In this document: positions 53,206 to 61,738 of the stretch, piece by piece
Position numbering within the stretch: position 1 is the stretch's first letter
Layout: every line of letters begins with the position of its first letter
From: a bacterium
GTDB taxonomy: Bacteria > Bacillota_A > Clostridia > Lachnospirales > Lachnospiraceae
Length of the DNA stretch: 64,000 bases
Assembly (NCBI GenBank): GCA_004562915.1
Contig: SFQZ01000005.1
Coordinates: forward strand, 76,820-140,819
Reading direction: 5' to 3'
The notes under the pieces: model-generated
Told to the model about the DNA's origin: nothing
Seen by the model: only the letters and a program-made list of their open reading frames with translations
Databases searched by the model: none
Program-made: the position numbers and the translations under genes

Positions 53206-53765
53206 TCAGAGAATATCGTAAGAAACGAAAATTGACGATTAAAGAACTGGCTGAACTGTCCGGCATGTCAATCAGCTACATATCTCAAATCGAGCGGGGA
53301 GAAATTGATCCTTCTCTGTCCTCTCTGCGAAAAATCGCCAATGCTTTCCAGATTCCCCTGTATATGCTGTTGGATGATGTAGAGGTGATGGGAAATCTGA
53401 CCCTTCGCAAAGATCAGCAGATTATCACGTATTCCGAAGATAACAATGTTTCCTATCGCTTCCTGACACCGCTGCCATCACCTGCATACTCCCCGGAAGC
53501 CCTATTGATTGCTTTCGAGGTAGCGCCCCATTCTCAGGATTCTATTACTCCGATCCGACATCATTCGGAAGAAATGATTTATGTGACAGAAGGAGAACTC
53601 ACGGTGCAGATCGGTGAGACGGATATTGTACTTCAGACAGGTGATACTACGGTAATCCAAAAAGATCTGCCACATATCTGTAAAAATACAACAGATACCA
53701 CAGCCAAGGGGATCTCTTCCATCTCTCCTCCTGTATGGGGACGGATGGATCTGACCAATACCTGA
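53202..53765 (+). pseudogene. XRE-cupin transcriptional regulator, 5' end missing
   Basis: From IREYRKKRKLTIKELAELSG on, the protein is a Cro/C1-type helix-turn-helix (about 60 residues) joined to a C-terminal cupin (SITPIRHHSEEMIYVTEGEL). The few residues that should precede IREYRKKR are lost and the upstream frame runs through the antisense of the epimerase gene. A GTG at 53181 could give a new start but has no ribosome binding site. Regulators of this class often control neighbouring amino-acid or peptide genes, consistent with the adjacent cluster. Confidence 0.75.
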
Positions 53766-53785
53766 CTTTACATCAATTTTTCCAA

Positions 53786-53815
53786 AAAAGGCATCTCATG
53801 AATGAGATGCCTTTT
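53786..53815. terminator. Bidirectional terminator after the XRE-cupin gene
   Basis: AAAAGGCATCTCAT (53786-53799) pairs with ATGAGATGCCTTTT (53802-53815) with a 2-base loop. Confidence 0.8.
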
Positions 53816-53838
53816 ATATGTCACTGTTTTAATTTTAA

Positions 53839-54060
53839 TTATTCCGTAAAAGTATATTTTATTATATAGCCATTTCCATCACCGGTTGTAATCACCATAT
53901 CACCCGATGAATTTTCAGCCATATCCATAATCGGAAATCTTCCATTTTCTTTTACATAAGCTTCAGGGCTTTCTGCTTCTACCTCTATAATCTCTTTTTT
54001 ACTGTGCCTCTCACCACCGCATGGATTTATTTCTTCGATAAATACTTCATATTCTTTCAT
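53839..54060 (-). CDS. 73-aa acidic protein, function unknown
   Basis: 73 aa, predicted soluble, with a beta-rich pattern (MKEYEVFIEEI, KEIIEVEAESP, GDMVITTGDGNGYIIKYTFTE). It follows the AAC(3)-like gene at once (TAATATG) and its product may work with that enzyme. I do not recognise a family. Confidence 0.6.
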   Translation of the reverse strand: MKEYEVFIEEINPCGGERHSKKEIIEVEAESPEAYVKENGRFPIMDMAENSSGDMVITTGDGNGYIIKYTFTE

Positions 54061-54061
54061 A

Positions 54062-54850
54062 TTATTTTCTCCTTTCTTCGATCCACTTCACAGCAAAATC
54101 TACCAATTCACGCTGTCTCATAAACGTAACAGTCCCATTTCCCAATTCTGTCTTTGAAAATCTTCCAAGCTGTTCAAACGCCTGCCCGATCTCAGGAAAA
54201 TCTTCCCCGTCTACATAAAGGGTTTCATAGGATTTCCATACCCGTTTTCCATCAATCATCATCGCACTGCTCTCCTTTGACAGATGTTTGCCCGGATACT
54301 CAGCCCTCGCATCTGCCAGATGAAGGGAAGTGTTTTTATCATATCCTACACCAAGCAGCAGAACAAAACCATCCAGTTCATACAACTTTCCAATGGGAGA
54401 ACCATCACCAAAAATATTACACAGGTCGTGATTTTCTGTCAGATAATCTGCGTACTTTCCATATGCCGCCACAGAACGGGCAGGATGATCACTTCTTATT
54501 GCCCCGGGCCATTTGCGGAACATCTCAGCCACTGCACCCATGGTGTTTGTGGGCGTAATTTCTTTATCATATGCCGGCCAATTATCACGGATTGCCTGCC
54601 ACCATTCTTCTGGTTCCTGCCAGTGTACACCAGCTTCCGGATCCAGATTTTTCCACGACTGCGATGGCATCATAATGGTTCCTTCTTCGCCCACACTTGC
54701 AAGCAGTGCCTCGATCACCGTCTGCGCTCCTCCACAGACAAATCCCAGACTGCTCAGGGAGGTATGTACCATGATCGTCTGTCCTTGCTTTACTCCTACC
54801 TTCTGAAGAGCATTCATAATGTCACTTTTTAACACCAGTTTTCTTTCCAT
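54062..54850 (-). CDS. AAC(3)-like N-acetyltransferase
   Basis: 262 aa. The blocks QTIMVHTSLSSLGFV, HPARSVAAYGKYA, DGSPIGKLYELDG and LLLGVGYDKNTSLHLAD belong to the antibiotic N-acetyltransferase (AAC(3)) fold, which uses acetyl-CoA. Many family members do not act on aminoglycosides, and nothing here shows resistance. Its start overlaps the MFS stop (TAATG), so translation is coupled. Confidence 0.88.
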   Translation of the reverse strand: MERKLVLKSDIMNALQKVGVKQGQTIMVHTSLSSLGFVCGGAQTVIEALLASVGEEGTIMMPSQSWKNLDPEAGVHWQEPEEWWQAIRDNWPAYDKEITPTNTMGAVAEMFRKWPGAIRSDHPARSVAAYGKYADYLTENHDLCNIFGDGSPIGKLYELDGFVLLLGVGYDKNTSLHLADARAEYPGKHLSKESSAMMIDGKRVWKSYETLYVDGEDFPEIGQAFEQLGRFSKTELGNGTVTFMRQRELVDFAVKWIEERRK

Positions 54851-56052
54851 TATCTTTCCCCTCCTTTTTCAACTTTTCGAAAAAAGTTTCCCATATTACA
54901 GCACATCAACAACACAGGGAAAATAACAGCCGCCAACAGTCCCTTCTGAAGACTTCCACCCCGGGCTTCCGATATATATCCCACAAATGCCGGACCACTG
55001 CCACATCCCAGATCACCTGCCAGAGCAAGAAGGGCAAACATAGCGGTCCCGCCGCGTCTCAGACTTTTTGCTGCTATACTGAAAGTTCCCGGCCACATAA
55101 TACCCACAGAAAGTCCACACAAAGCACATCCGATCAAACCAAATACAGGGTTGGACGTCAACGATGCCAGACAATAACTTACAATACACAAAATACTGCT
55201 TCCATTCATAAAGGATTCCAGCTTTATAGATTCACCAAATTTTCCATAGAAAGCCCTGGACAGTCCCATCATAATCGCAAAACTGCACGGTCCTGCCAGA
55301 TCCCCCACTGTCTTTGAAATATGAAGTGAACTTTCCGCAAATGCCGATGCCCACTGACTCATTCCCTGCTCAGAAGCGCCCGCACAGAGCATCATGAGAA
55401 ACAGTTTCCAGAAAACACTGTTTTTTACCAGTTCTCCCACTTTCATGCCTTCTCCTTCTTCTACCAACATAGGAACAGGCACTCTGCTGAAGTAAAAAGC
55501 ATTCAGGAGAGGAATAATTGCCCAGATACATGCCATGATTCCCCAGTTGTCCAATCCGAAAGAAGTAAAGAAAATGGTACTGCAGATAATAACTAATACA
55601 TGTCCCCAACAGTAAAAGGAATGAAGCAGACTCATCGCTGCCTCTTTTTTCTCGGTAGGGCAAGCCTCCACTACAGGACTTACCAACACTTCTAAAAGAC
55701 CACCGCCGATAGCATAAATTACTACTGCAAGTAATATGCCCACAAAGGCATTCGGAAGCAATGTAGGGAATAGATACAATCCGATCAAACCACATGCCGC
55801 CAGAAGATGCGCCCCGACCATACATACCCGGTAACCAATTTTATCCACAAACAAAGAACTGGCAAAATCCACCAGAAGCTGAACACCGAAATTAACAGAT
55901 ACCAACATTGCTAACTGCCGCAAAGATACCTGATAACTTGACTGAAATGTCAGGAATAAAAGCGGTGCAAAATTATTAACGATTGCCTGTGTGATATAGC
56001 CTATGTAACAGGCATATATCGTGTGATTATAATTTTCTCTCATCTTTTTCAT
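54850..56052 (-). CDS. Major facilitator superfamily transporter
   Basis: 400 aa, 12 membrane segments in two halves, with DKIGYRVCMVGAHLLAACG as the loop 2-3 motif. Most similar in layout to sugar/drug proton antiporters. As first gene of the MFS - AAC(3)-like - 73-aa operon it may carry the substrate or product of the acetyltransferase. AAGGGATG precedes the ATG. Confidence 0.9.
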   Translation of the reverse strand: MKKMRENYNHTIYACYIGYITQAIVNNFAPLLFLTFQSSYQVSLRQLAMLVSVNFGVQLLVDFASSLFVDKIGYRVCMVGAHLLAACGLIGLYLFPTLLPNAFVGILLAVVIYAIGGGLLEVLVSPVVEACPTEKKEAAMSLLHSFYCWGHVLVIICSTIFFTSFGLDNWGIMACIWAIIPLLNAFYFSRVPVPMLVEEGEGMKVGELVKNSVFWKLFLMMLCAGASEQGMSQWASAFAESSLHISKTVGDLAGPCSFAIMMGLSRAFYGKFGESIKLESFMNGSSILCIVSYCLASLTSNPVFGLIGCALCGLSVGIMWPGTFSIAAKSLRRGGTAMFALLALAGDLGCGSGPAFVGYISEARGGSLQKGLLAAVIFPVLLMCCNMGNFFRKVEKGGER

Positions 56053-56214
56053 ATCATGTCATCCCTTCAACGTCTGTATGATTTCCGTCATTCTTTTCTG
56101 ACTTCCTTTATCATAATCAAACAAAAAGGATTTCACAATAGGTTAAACGTGTAACCCTTTCCAAAAATCAGGGATGAAATTTATAAAATATTCACAAAAT
56201 ATTCGTATTATCAA

Positions 56215-56385
56215 AATGAGCCGACGGAATTGTGCCTTTCATACCGATGTCATCGGGTAAAGCGAGCACTGCCTACGTAGACTTAAGCGCGACGGCTCTC
56301 CGGAGCGTTTTAGTCGAAGTTGGCAGTTAGATGAAGGGGAGCGACCTGACATCTGTATGAAAGACACAATTTCGTCGGCATCATT
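56215..56385. repeat. 171-bp near-perfect palindromic element
   Basis: Arms 56220-56252 and 56347-56379 pair over 33 positions with one G-U and two mismatches, and the outer bases (AATGA/TCATT) extend it. The loop folds further: CACTGCC (56268-56274) opposes GGCAGTT, and GACTTAAGCG (56280-56289) opposes CGTTTTAGTC with one mismatch. No ORF fits and no good T run follows. It fills the gap between the MFS and NifX-FKBP genes. It could be a MITE-like repeat, a structured RNA or a binding site. Confidence 0.7.
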
Positions 56386-56420
56386 ATTTTATATTACTTA
56401 CGAACCAAAATATATTGATT

Positions 56421-57266
56421 TTATTTAACTTCTACCAGCTCAATGGTAAAGTTCAGTTCTTTTCCGGCCATTTCATGATTGGCATCAAACGTAATCGTGG
56501 TTTCTTCTTTCGCTGTCACTTTAACAGGGAAAGGCTGTCCATACTGGTTGGACAGATACACCTGCTGACCCACTGTAAGATTTTCAGATCCGGGAAGCTG
56601 TGCGATTTCAATCGTAAAGATAGCATTTGGATCCGGCATCCCATAAGCTTCTTCCGGCATCAGATGAATATCTACCACCTGACCGACTTCCATATCCGCC
56701 ACAGCGGCATCAAAACCTTTGATCATCTGACCGACACCGCACACAAATTCCAACGGTTCACCGCGATCATAAGAAGAATCAAACTGAGTGCCGTCGTTAA
56801 ATGTACCTTTATAATGAGCACGGCATGTCTTTCCTACATTACGGCCGTTCATGACAGGATGAGATGAACATCCACCGCAGCTTTCTCCGCAGGAGTGCCC
56901 TTCTTCATGATGTCCGCAGCTATGTCCTTCCTCATGATGATGATCACAGTTTGCTCCGGATGATACCAGCTCACCCTTCAGATAAGCTTCAACCGCCTGA
57001 TCTACATCTCCCTGGGCACCGGCACACAGCTCAATCCCTGCCTCAAGAAGGGCAGCCTGCGCACCTCCTCCAATACCGCCGCAGATCAGCACATCAACGG
57101 ACTGATCGGCAAGTAATCCTGCCAAAGCACCATGCCCGGTACCATTGGAACCAATTACTTCGCTGGAAATCACCTTATTCTCTTCCACCTCATATACTTT
57201 GAAAAACTCTGTTTTTCCAAAATGCTGAAAAATATTTCCGTTATCATATGTTACTGCTATCTTCAT
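56421..57266 (-). CDS. NifX/NifB-like domain fused to SlyD-type FKBP isomerase
   Basis: 281 aa. Residues 1-105 are a dinitrogenase iron-molybdenum cofactor biosynthesis (NifX/NafY-like) domain. Residues 107-136 are a Cys/His-rich linker with two HHEEGHSCG repeats and CGESCGGC. Residues 145-281 are a SlyD-type FKBP: YKGTFNDGTQFDSS, GQMIKGFDAAVADMEVG and HEMAGKELNF. SlyD proteins fold proteins and bind metals such as Ni; the NifX part may carry a metal cluster. It lies 39 bases after a FeoA-FeoB gene, so a role in metal handling or in Fe-S maturation is inferred. Confidence 0.85.
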   Translation of the reverse strand: MKIAVTYDNGNIFQHFGKTEFFKVYEVEENKVISSEVIGSNGTGHGALAGLLADQSVDVLICGGIGGGAQAALLEAGIELCAGAQGDVDQAVEAYLKGELVSSGANCDHHHEEGHSCGHHEEGHSCGESCGGCSSHPVMNGRNVGKTCRAHYKGTFNDGTQFDSSYDRGEPLEFVCGVGQMIKGFDAAVADMEVGQVVDIHLMPEEAYGMPDPNAIFTIEIAQLPGSENLTVGQQVYLSNQYGQPFPVKVTAKEETTITFDANHEMAGKELNFTIELVEVK

Positions 57267-57305
57267 ACGTAAAATCCTCTACTTTCTTTTTATCTATTTT
57301 TCTGA

Positions 57306-59672
57306 TCAGCCCAGCCCTAAAAGCAGTCCAATCCCTCTGACAATAAATGCTGCGATCCAGGCAATGACACATTGTCCTATCACTACTCCAGTTGCCCATT
57401 TCCCTCCAAGTTCCCGCTTAATTGAAGCAATTGCTGCCACACAAGGGGTATAGAGAAGACAAAATACAAGAAGACTTACTGCCGCCAGCGGTGTAATCGC
57501 ACCAAGCATCGTATCCGTCGTTCCAAATAATACAGATACAGTAGAAACCACACTTTCCTTTGCCATAAATCCGGTTATCAGCGCCGTGGAAATTCTCCAG
57601 TCTCCCAATCCCAAAGGTTTTAAAACAGGAGCAATTACTCCGGCCACTACAGCCAGCATGCTCTGATGGGAATCTTCCACAATGTTCAAATGAAAATCAA
57701 AGGTCTGCAGGAACCAGATGGCAATTGTTGCAATAAAAATAACTGTAAATGCTCTCTGTAGAAAATCTTTGGCTTTATCCCAGAGAAGATGTCCCACATT
57801 TTTCGCACCGGGCATACGATAATTCGGAAGCTCCATAACAAACGGAACCGCCTCCCCCTTAAACAACGTACCTTTCATCAAAAAGGCCATTAAAATTCCC
57901 ATAAGAATTCCAAACACATACAGACCGATCATAACAACTGCACCGTGCCCCGGGAAAAATGCCGCAGCAAAAAATGCATAGATCGGAAGCTTTGCCGAAC
58001 AGCTCATAAACGGGGTAAGCAGAATTGTCATCTTACGGTCACGCTCGGAGGGAAGTGTTCTCGTAGCCATAACCCCCGGTACTGTGCATCCAAATCCAAT
58101 TAGCATCGGTACTATACTTCTTCCCGACAGACCAATCTTTCTGAGAAGTTTATCCATAACAAATGCAACTCTGGCTATGTATCCACTGTCCTCCATCATA
58201 GAAAGGAAGAAAAACAGTGTAACAATAATCGGAAGGAAACTCAATACACTGCCGACACCGTTAAAGATTCCGTCAATCACCAATGACCGCAGCGCCTCAT
58301 TTACATTTGCCGCTATCATTGCCGCATCCGTCAAATCTGCCAGCCAGGAGATTCCCATATCAAGAATGTTCTGTAAAAATGCTCCGATCACATTAAAGGT
58401 CAGCCAAAATACAAGTCCCATAATTCCGATAAAAGCCGGAATCGCAGTATATTTTCCCGTCAGTACTTTATCAATTTTAGCACTTCTGGCATGTTCTCTG
58501 CTCTCTTTCGGTTTGATCACAGTAGCGTCGCAAACATCTCTGATAAAAGAAAAACGCATGGCAGCAATAGCCGCCGAACGATCCAAGCCACTTTCTGTTT
58601 CCATCTGTCTGATGATATGCTCAATGGTCTCCTGTTCATTCTGATCCAGCTGCAGCTTTTCCATAATTCTGGCATCACCCTCTGCCAGCTTGCTGGCTGC
58701 AAAACGAACCGGAATATCCGCCTTTTTTGCATGATCCTCGATCAGATGCATAATCCCGTGGAGGCATCTGTGTACAGCCCCACCCTGCTTATCCTCACTG
58801 CAAAAATCTGTTCTTCTGGGCTTTTCCTGATACTTCGCAACATGAATCGCATGACCTACCAGTTCATCAATTCCCTCATTTTTTGCTGCGGATATCGGCA
58901 CCACCGGGATACCCAACATTTCTTCCATTTCATTTACCAGAATAGAACCACCGTTTTTTCTCACCTCATCCATCATATTCAAAGCCAGAACCATCGGGAT
59001 GCCCAGCTCCATAAGCTGCATGGTCAGATAAAGATTTCGTTCAATATTGGATGCATCCACAATATTGATAATTCCCTTCGGGTGTTCATTCAACACAAAC
59101 TGACGAGTCACGATTTCCTCACTGGAATAAGGTGACATGGAATAGATTCCCGGAAGATCCGTGATTGACGTATCCTTATGCCCCTTAATCTGTCCATCTT
59201 TCCGATCAACCGTAACACCCGGGAAGTTTCCCACATGTTGATTCGATCCTGTCAATTGATTGAACAATGTGGTCTTTCCGCAGTTCTGATTGCCCGCCAA
59301 TGCAAAAGTCAACAATGTTCCATCCGGCACGGGATTCTCTGTTGCTTTCTCGTGATATTTTCCTGCTTCTCCAAGCCCCGGATGATTTGTCAATTTTTTT
59401 GCCCATTCCTCTCCGGCAGGCCGGACATCCTCTTCCGGCTCCCGAACATCTTTGATCTGAATCTGTTGGGCATCCGCCACTCTCAAGGTCAACTCATACC
59501 CTTGTATCATAAACTCCATCGGGTCACCCATGGGCGCATACTTGACAAGTTTTATCGTTTCATTGGGAATAACACCCATATCCAGGAAATGTTGTCTCAG
59601 CGCCCCCTTACCCCCGACGGTCGTAATCGTCGCTTCTTTTCCAATTGGTAATTCTTTCAGAGTCAAATTCAT
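57306..59672 (-). CDS. feoB: FeoA-FeoB fusion, ferrous iron transporter
   Basis: 788 aa. Residues 1-75 are a FeoA SH3-like domain. A linker leads to the FeoB G domain: GNQNCGKTT (G1, about 127), FPGVTVD (G2), DLPGIYS (G3) and LNMMDE (G4). Next comes the helical insert, then the membrane core with two Gate motifs and GCTVPGVMATR; the C-terminal membrane part follows. It imports Fe2+. AAAAAGGGGG precedes the ATG. Its promoter carries a DtxR-like box, so repression by iron is probable. Confidence 0.95.
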   Translation of the reverse strand: MNLTLKELPIGKEATITTVGGKGALRQHFLDMGVIPNETIKLVKYAPMGDPMEFMIQGYELTLRVADAQQIQIKDVREPEEDVRPAGEEWAKKLTNHPGLGEAGKYHEKATENPVPDGTLLTFALAGNQNCGKTTLFNQLTGSNQHVGNFPGVTVDRKDGQIKGHKDTSITDLPGIYSMSPYSSEEIVTRQFVLNEHPKGIINIVDASNIERNLYLTMQLMELGIPMVLALNMMDEVRKNGGSILVNEMEEMLGIPVVPISAAKNEGIDELVGHAIHVAKYQEKPRRTDFCSEDKQGGAVHRCLHGIMHLIEDHAKKADIPVRFAASKLAEGDARIMEKLQLDQNEQETIEHIIRQMETESGLDRSAAIAAMRFSFIRDVCDATVIKPKESREHARSAKIDKVLTGKYTAIPAFIGIMGLVFWLTFNVIGAFLQNILDMGISWLADLTDAAMIAANVNEALRSLVIDGIFNGVGSVLSFLPIIVTLFFFLSMMEDSGYIARVAFVMDKLLRKIGLSGRSIVPMLIGFGCTVPGVMATRTLPSERDRKMTILLTPFMSCSAKLPIYAFFAAAFFPGHGAVVMIGLYVFGILMGILMAFLMKGTLFKGEAVPFVMELPNYRMPGAKNVGHLLWDKAKDFLQRAFTVIFIATIAIWFLQTFDFHLNIVEDSHQSMLAVVAGVIAPVLKPLGLGDWRISTALITGFMAKESVVSTVSVLFGTTDTMLGAITPLAAVSLLVFCLLYTPCVAAIASIKRELGGKWATGVVIGQCVIAWIAAFIVRGIGLLLGLG

Positions 59673-59694
59673 TTCCCCCTTTTTCTTATGCTAA

Positions 59695-59727
59695 GGTTAA
59701 TATAAACTAACCGAGAAAAATTGTCAA
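59695..59727 (-). promoter_or_regulatory. feoAB promoter with DtxR/IdeR-like inverted repeat
   Basis: Minus strand TTGACA (59722-59727), 17 bp, TATATT (59699-59704). GGTTA (59695-59699) and TAACC (59708-59712), with 7 of 9 positions symmetric, straddle the -10. The half-site resembles TTAGGTTAG boxes of DtxR-family repressors. No dtxR gene is in this window. Confidence 0.6.
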
Positions 59728-59866
59728 GTAGGATGAATTTTGTCTAACGAAATATTTATCTTTATATAAATTCTACACAATCCATTCATCATTTTATTGT
59801 GCCTGTTCAGGCAAATTTTCACCATGTATAGAAACTCAACCAATGGCTAAAGGAATGGCCGAAGGT

Positions 59867-60859
59867 TTAATTTCCACCGGAACTGGCACTGGACGCTGCA
59901 GCACTGGATGCCGCAATAGCGGCACACATGGCAGCCTGCTGGGCGGCAATCAGGGAAATAGTTCCACCGATAGCTGCTGTGTGCATAGTGTCAGACTGAC
60001 CTATATAATCACTGGTCACTATCAAGCCGGCATTCATCATGCGCTGTTTTCTGCCAATTCCAAAGAAACCATATCCCTTTTGCCTGGACAGAAAATCGTC
60101 AACCTCTATAATATCTTCCATAACAGCAGCCTGATCTGCAGGAAGCAAAGCAAGAACACCAAGTGTAGCCAGCTCATAATCCGTTCCATACTTATATCCT
60201 TTGTTTTTCAGACCATGAAACAATTCCATGGTTGCTCTGCATTTGTCTTCCGCCCTGCCTTCGCCAAGTGCAAGCACATGAGAAAGGGACTGTACTGCAT
60301 TGGCTGAGAAAAATTCCGGTTTGATTAATCGATAGCAATTCTCAGTTTCTGTCACTATTTGATCATCCGTAAGCCTTGAAAGTGCCAGCATTGCCGCAAA
60401 TACACTATCCTCACCGGAGGTAAGAAACGGATGTTCATTTTTCATCAAATCATAGATATGCCGAGTGCGGACTGCGATTTCCTCATACCGGATCGGTTCA
60501 ACCATATCGGCAATAATCATCGATGCCACAGGAAGGTACTGGGAACCCCAAAAATGTTCCTTTAATGCATCATAGACACGCAAAGCTTTATCCAGCTTCT
60601 CTGCCGGGTTTTCATCTACTGCCATCATAGCAATCATAGCCAGCTTCGCAGTACTTCGGAAGTTGGAAAACACACCGGTTTGCGATTTCAGCAAATTTTT
60701 GCAGTTTTCTAATTGTGCAGGATCTGCTTTTATCCTCTTATCAGTAAAAATAGCCGCACATACGGGATAAAGATAAGAACTCTCCCACGGAAAATACGAT
60801 TTCACAATATCTCTGTTTTCAATAAAATTGCCACTAAGGGCTGATAACGATGTTCTCAT
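59867..60859 (-). CDS. DUF4003 family protein
   Basis: 330 aa. Alpha-helical repeat-like protein; WESSYLYPVCAAIFTDKRI and SNFRSTAKLAMIAMMAVDEN are typical of DUF4003, whose role is unknown. The C-terminus is low-complexity (Ala/Ser-rich, ending SSASSGGN). It lies 93 bases after the ABC permease gene, and a hairpin (60889-60920, CAAGTACG/CGTACTTG) sits between, so it may be separately expressed. Confidence 0.75.
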   Translation of the reverse strand: MRTSLSALSGNFIENRDIVKSYFPWESSYLYPVCAAIFTDKRIKADPAQLENCKNLLKSQTGVFSNFRSTAKLAMIAMMAVDENPAEKLDKALRVYDALKEHFWGSQYLPVASMIIADMVEPIRYEEIAVRTRHIYDLMKNEHPFLTSGEDSVFAAMLALSRLTDDQIVTETENCYRLIKPEFFSANAVQSLSHVLALGEGRAEDKCRATMELFHGLKNKGYKYGTDYELATLGVLALLPADQAAVMEDIIEVDDFLSRQKGYGFFGIGRKQRMMNAGLIVTSDYIGQSDTMHTAAIGGTISLIAAQQAAMCAAIAASSAAASSASSGGN

Positions 60860-60952
60860 ATTTTATTCCTCTTCATTATTCACTTTCAGCAGTTCAAGTA
60901 CGACTCGGCGTACTTGCTGCGAAGTGTACGTCATGCTTTGCATAAATAGCAG

Positions 60953-61738
60953 TTATTTTATGTCTTTCTTACAATACTTCCAATAAGCAACCGCAATTCC
61001 CAACACACCACATGCCAAACCAAGCGCCACCAGACCGCCATCCAGACTGACATCCGTAACAATATCTGTACCTTCCGCATAAGCAAACGGCGTAAAATAT
61101 TTCAGGAATTCCGCTTCCTTCGTTATATTGGAAATCAGGTTCAGGAAATACATCATAGTGGCAATTCCCAACCCAATCCCTATGCTTCCTCTCCGCAGGA
61201 ATGCCGAGACTCCAAAACAGATTCCCGACAGTTCCACCTGAAGGATGTAATACGCCAGATACAGAAGCAGAAGCTCTTTCCAGGGAATTTCTTCTCCGAT
61301 GCATGCAATGGATACAAGCGATGCCGCCAAAACCGTAAGATTCAGCAAAGTAATCTGCAGCATAACAGCAGCCAGCTTTTCTGTTATGACACGAACTCTG
61401 CTAACCGGATGAGTAAGGAGAAATTCTGCCGTATGGTCTTTTTCTTCTTTCGCGATCATCGTCACGGCATAAAATGCCGCAAAAAAGGCGCCGCCCAGTC
61501 CAAGAATATTTCCACATTCCACGGCATAAAAGCCCAGCAGAGAGCCAAAACTGATTCTATCCATTCCAAACGCCTGTGTGAAGCTTCCCATAGACGCAAA
61601 CATATCTCCCACACTGTCCATTTCCCCTTTCATCTCCGGAAAAAGGAGGACACAGATCACCATAAGAAATATTATAGATGCCGCCCAGACAATCAGAGAC
61701 ATCTTCCCCTGTTTCAATTCATGTTTTACCAGTGTCAT
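60953..61738 (-). CDS. ABC-2 type transporter permease
   Basis: 261 aa, six membrane segments. The layout (MTLVKHELKQGKMSLIVWAA; EEKDHTAEFLLTHPVSRVRVITEK) is that of ABC-2 permeases that export antimicrobials or lipids. Overlaps the ATPase gene by 4 bases, forming a typical exporter pair under a TetR regulator. Confidence 0.88.
   Translation of the reverse strand: MTLVKHELKQGKMSLIVWAASIIFLMVICVLLFPEMKGEMDSVGDMFASMGSFTQAFGMDRISFGSLLGFYAVECGNILGLGGAFFAAFYAVTMIAKEEKDHTAEFLLTHPVSRVRVITEKLAAVMLQITLLNLTVLAASLVSIACIGEEIPWKELLLLYLAYYILQVELSGICFGVSAFLRRGSIGIGLGIATMMYFLNLISNITKEAEFLKYFTPFAYAEGTDIVTDVSLDGGLVALGLACGVLGIAVAYWKYCKKDIK

Noticed and set aside
54062..54850. Calling the AAC(3)-like gene an aminoglycoside resistance gene
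   Set aside because: The fold is shared by many proteins without this activity, and no mobile element or resistance neighbour is present.
59798..59813. TGCCTG/CAGGCA hairpin after the DUF4003 gene
   Set aside because: Only 6 bp and no T run in the needed direction, so not called a terminator.
60889..60920. Hairpin GCAG-CAAGTACG/CGTACTTG-CTGC between permease and DUF4003 genes as terminator
   Set aside because: No T run on the minus strand; mentioned only as a structure within the operon gap.
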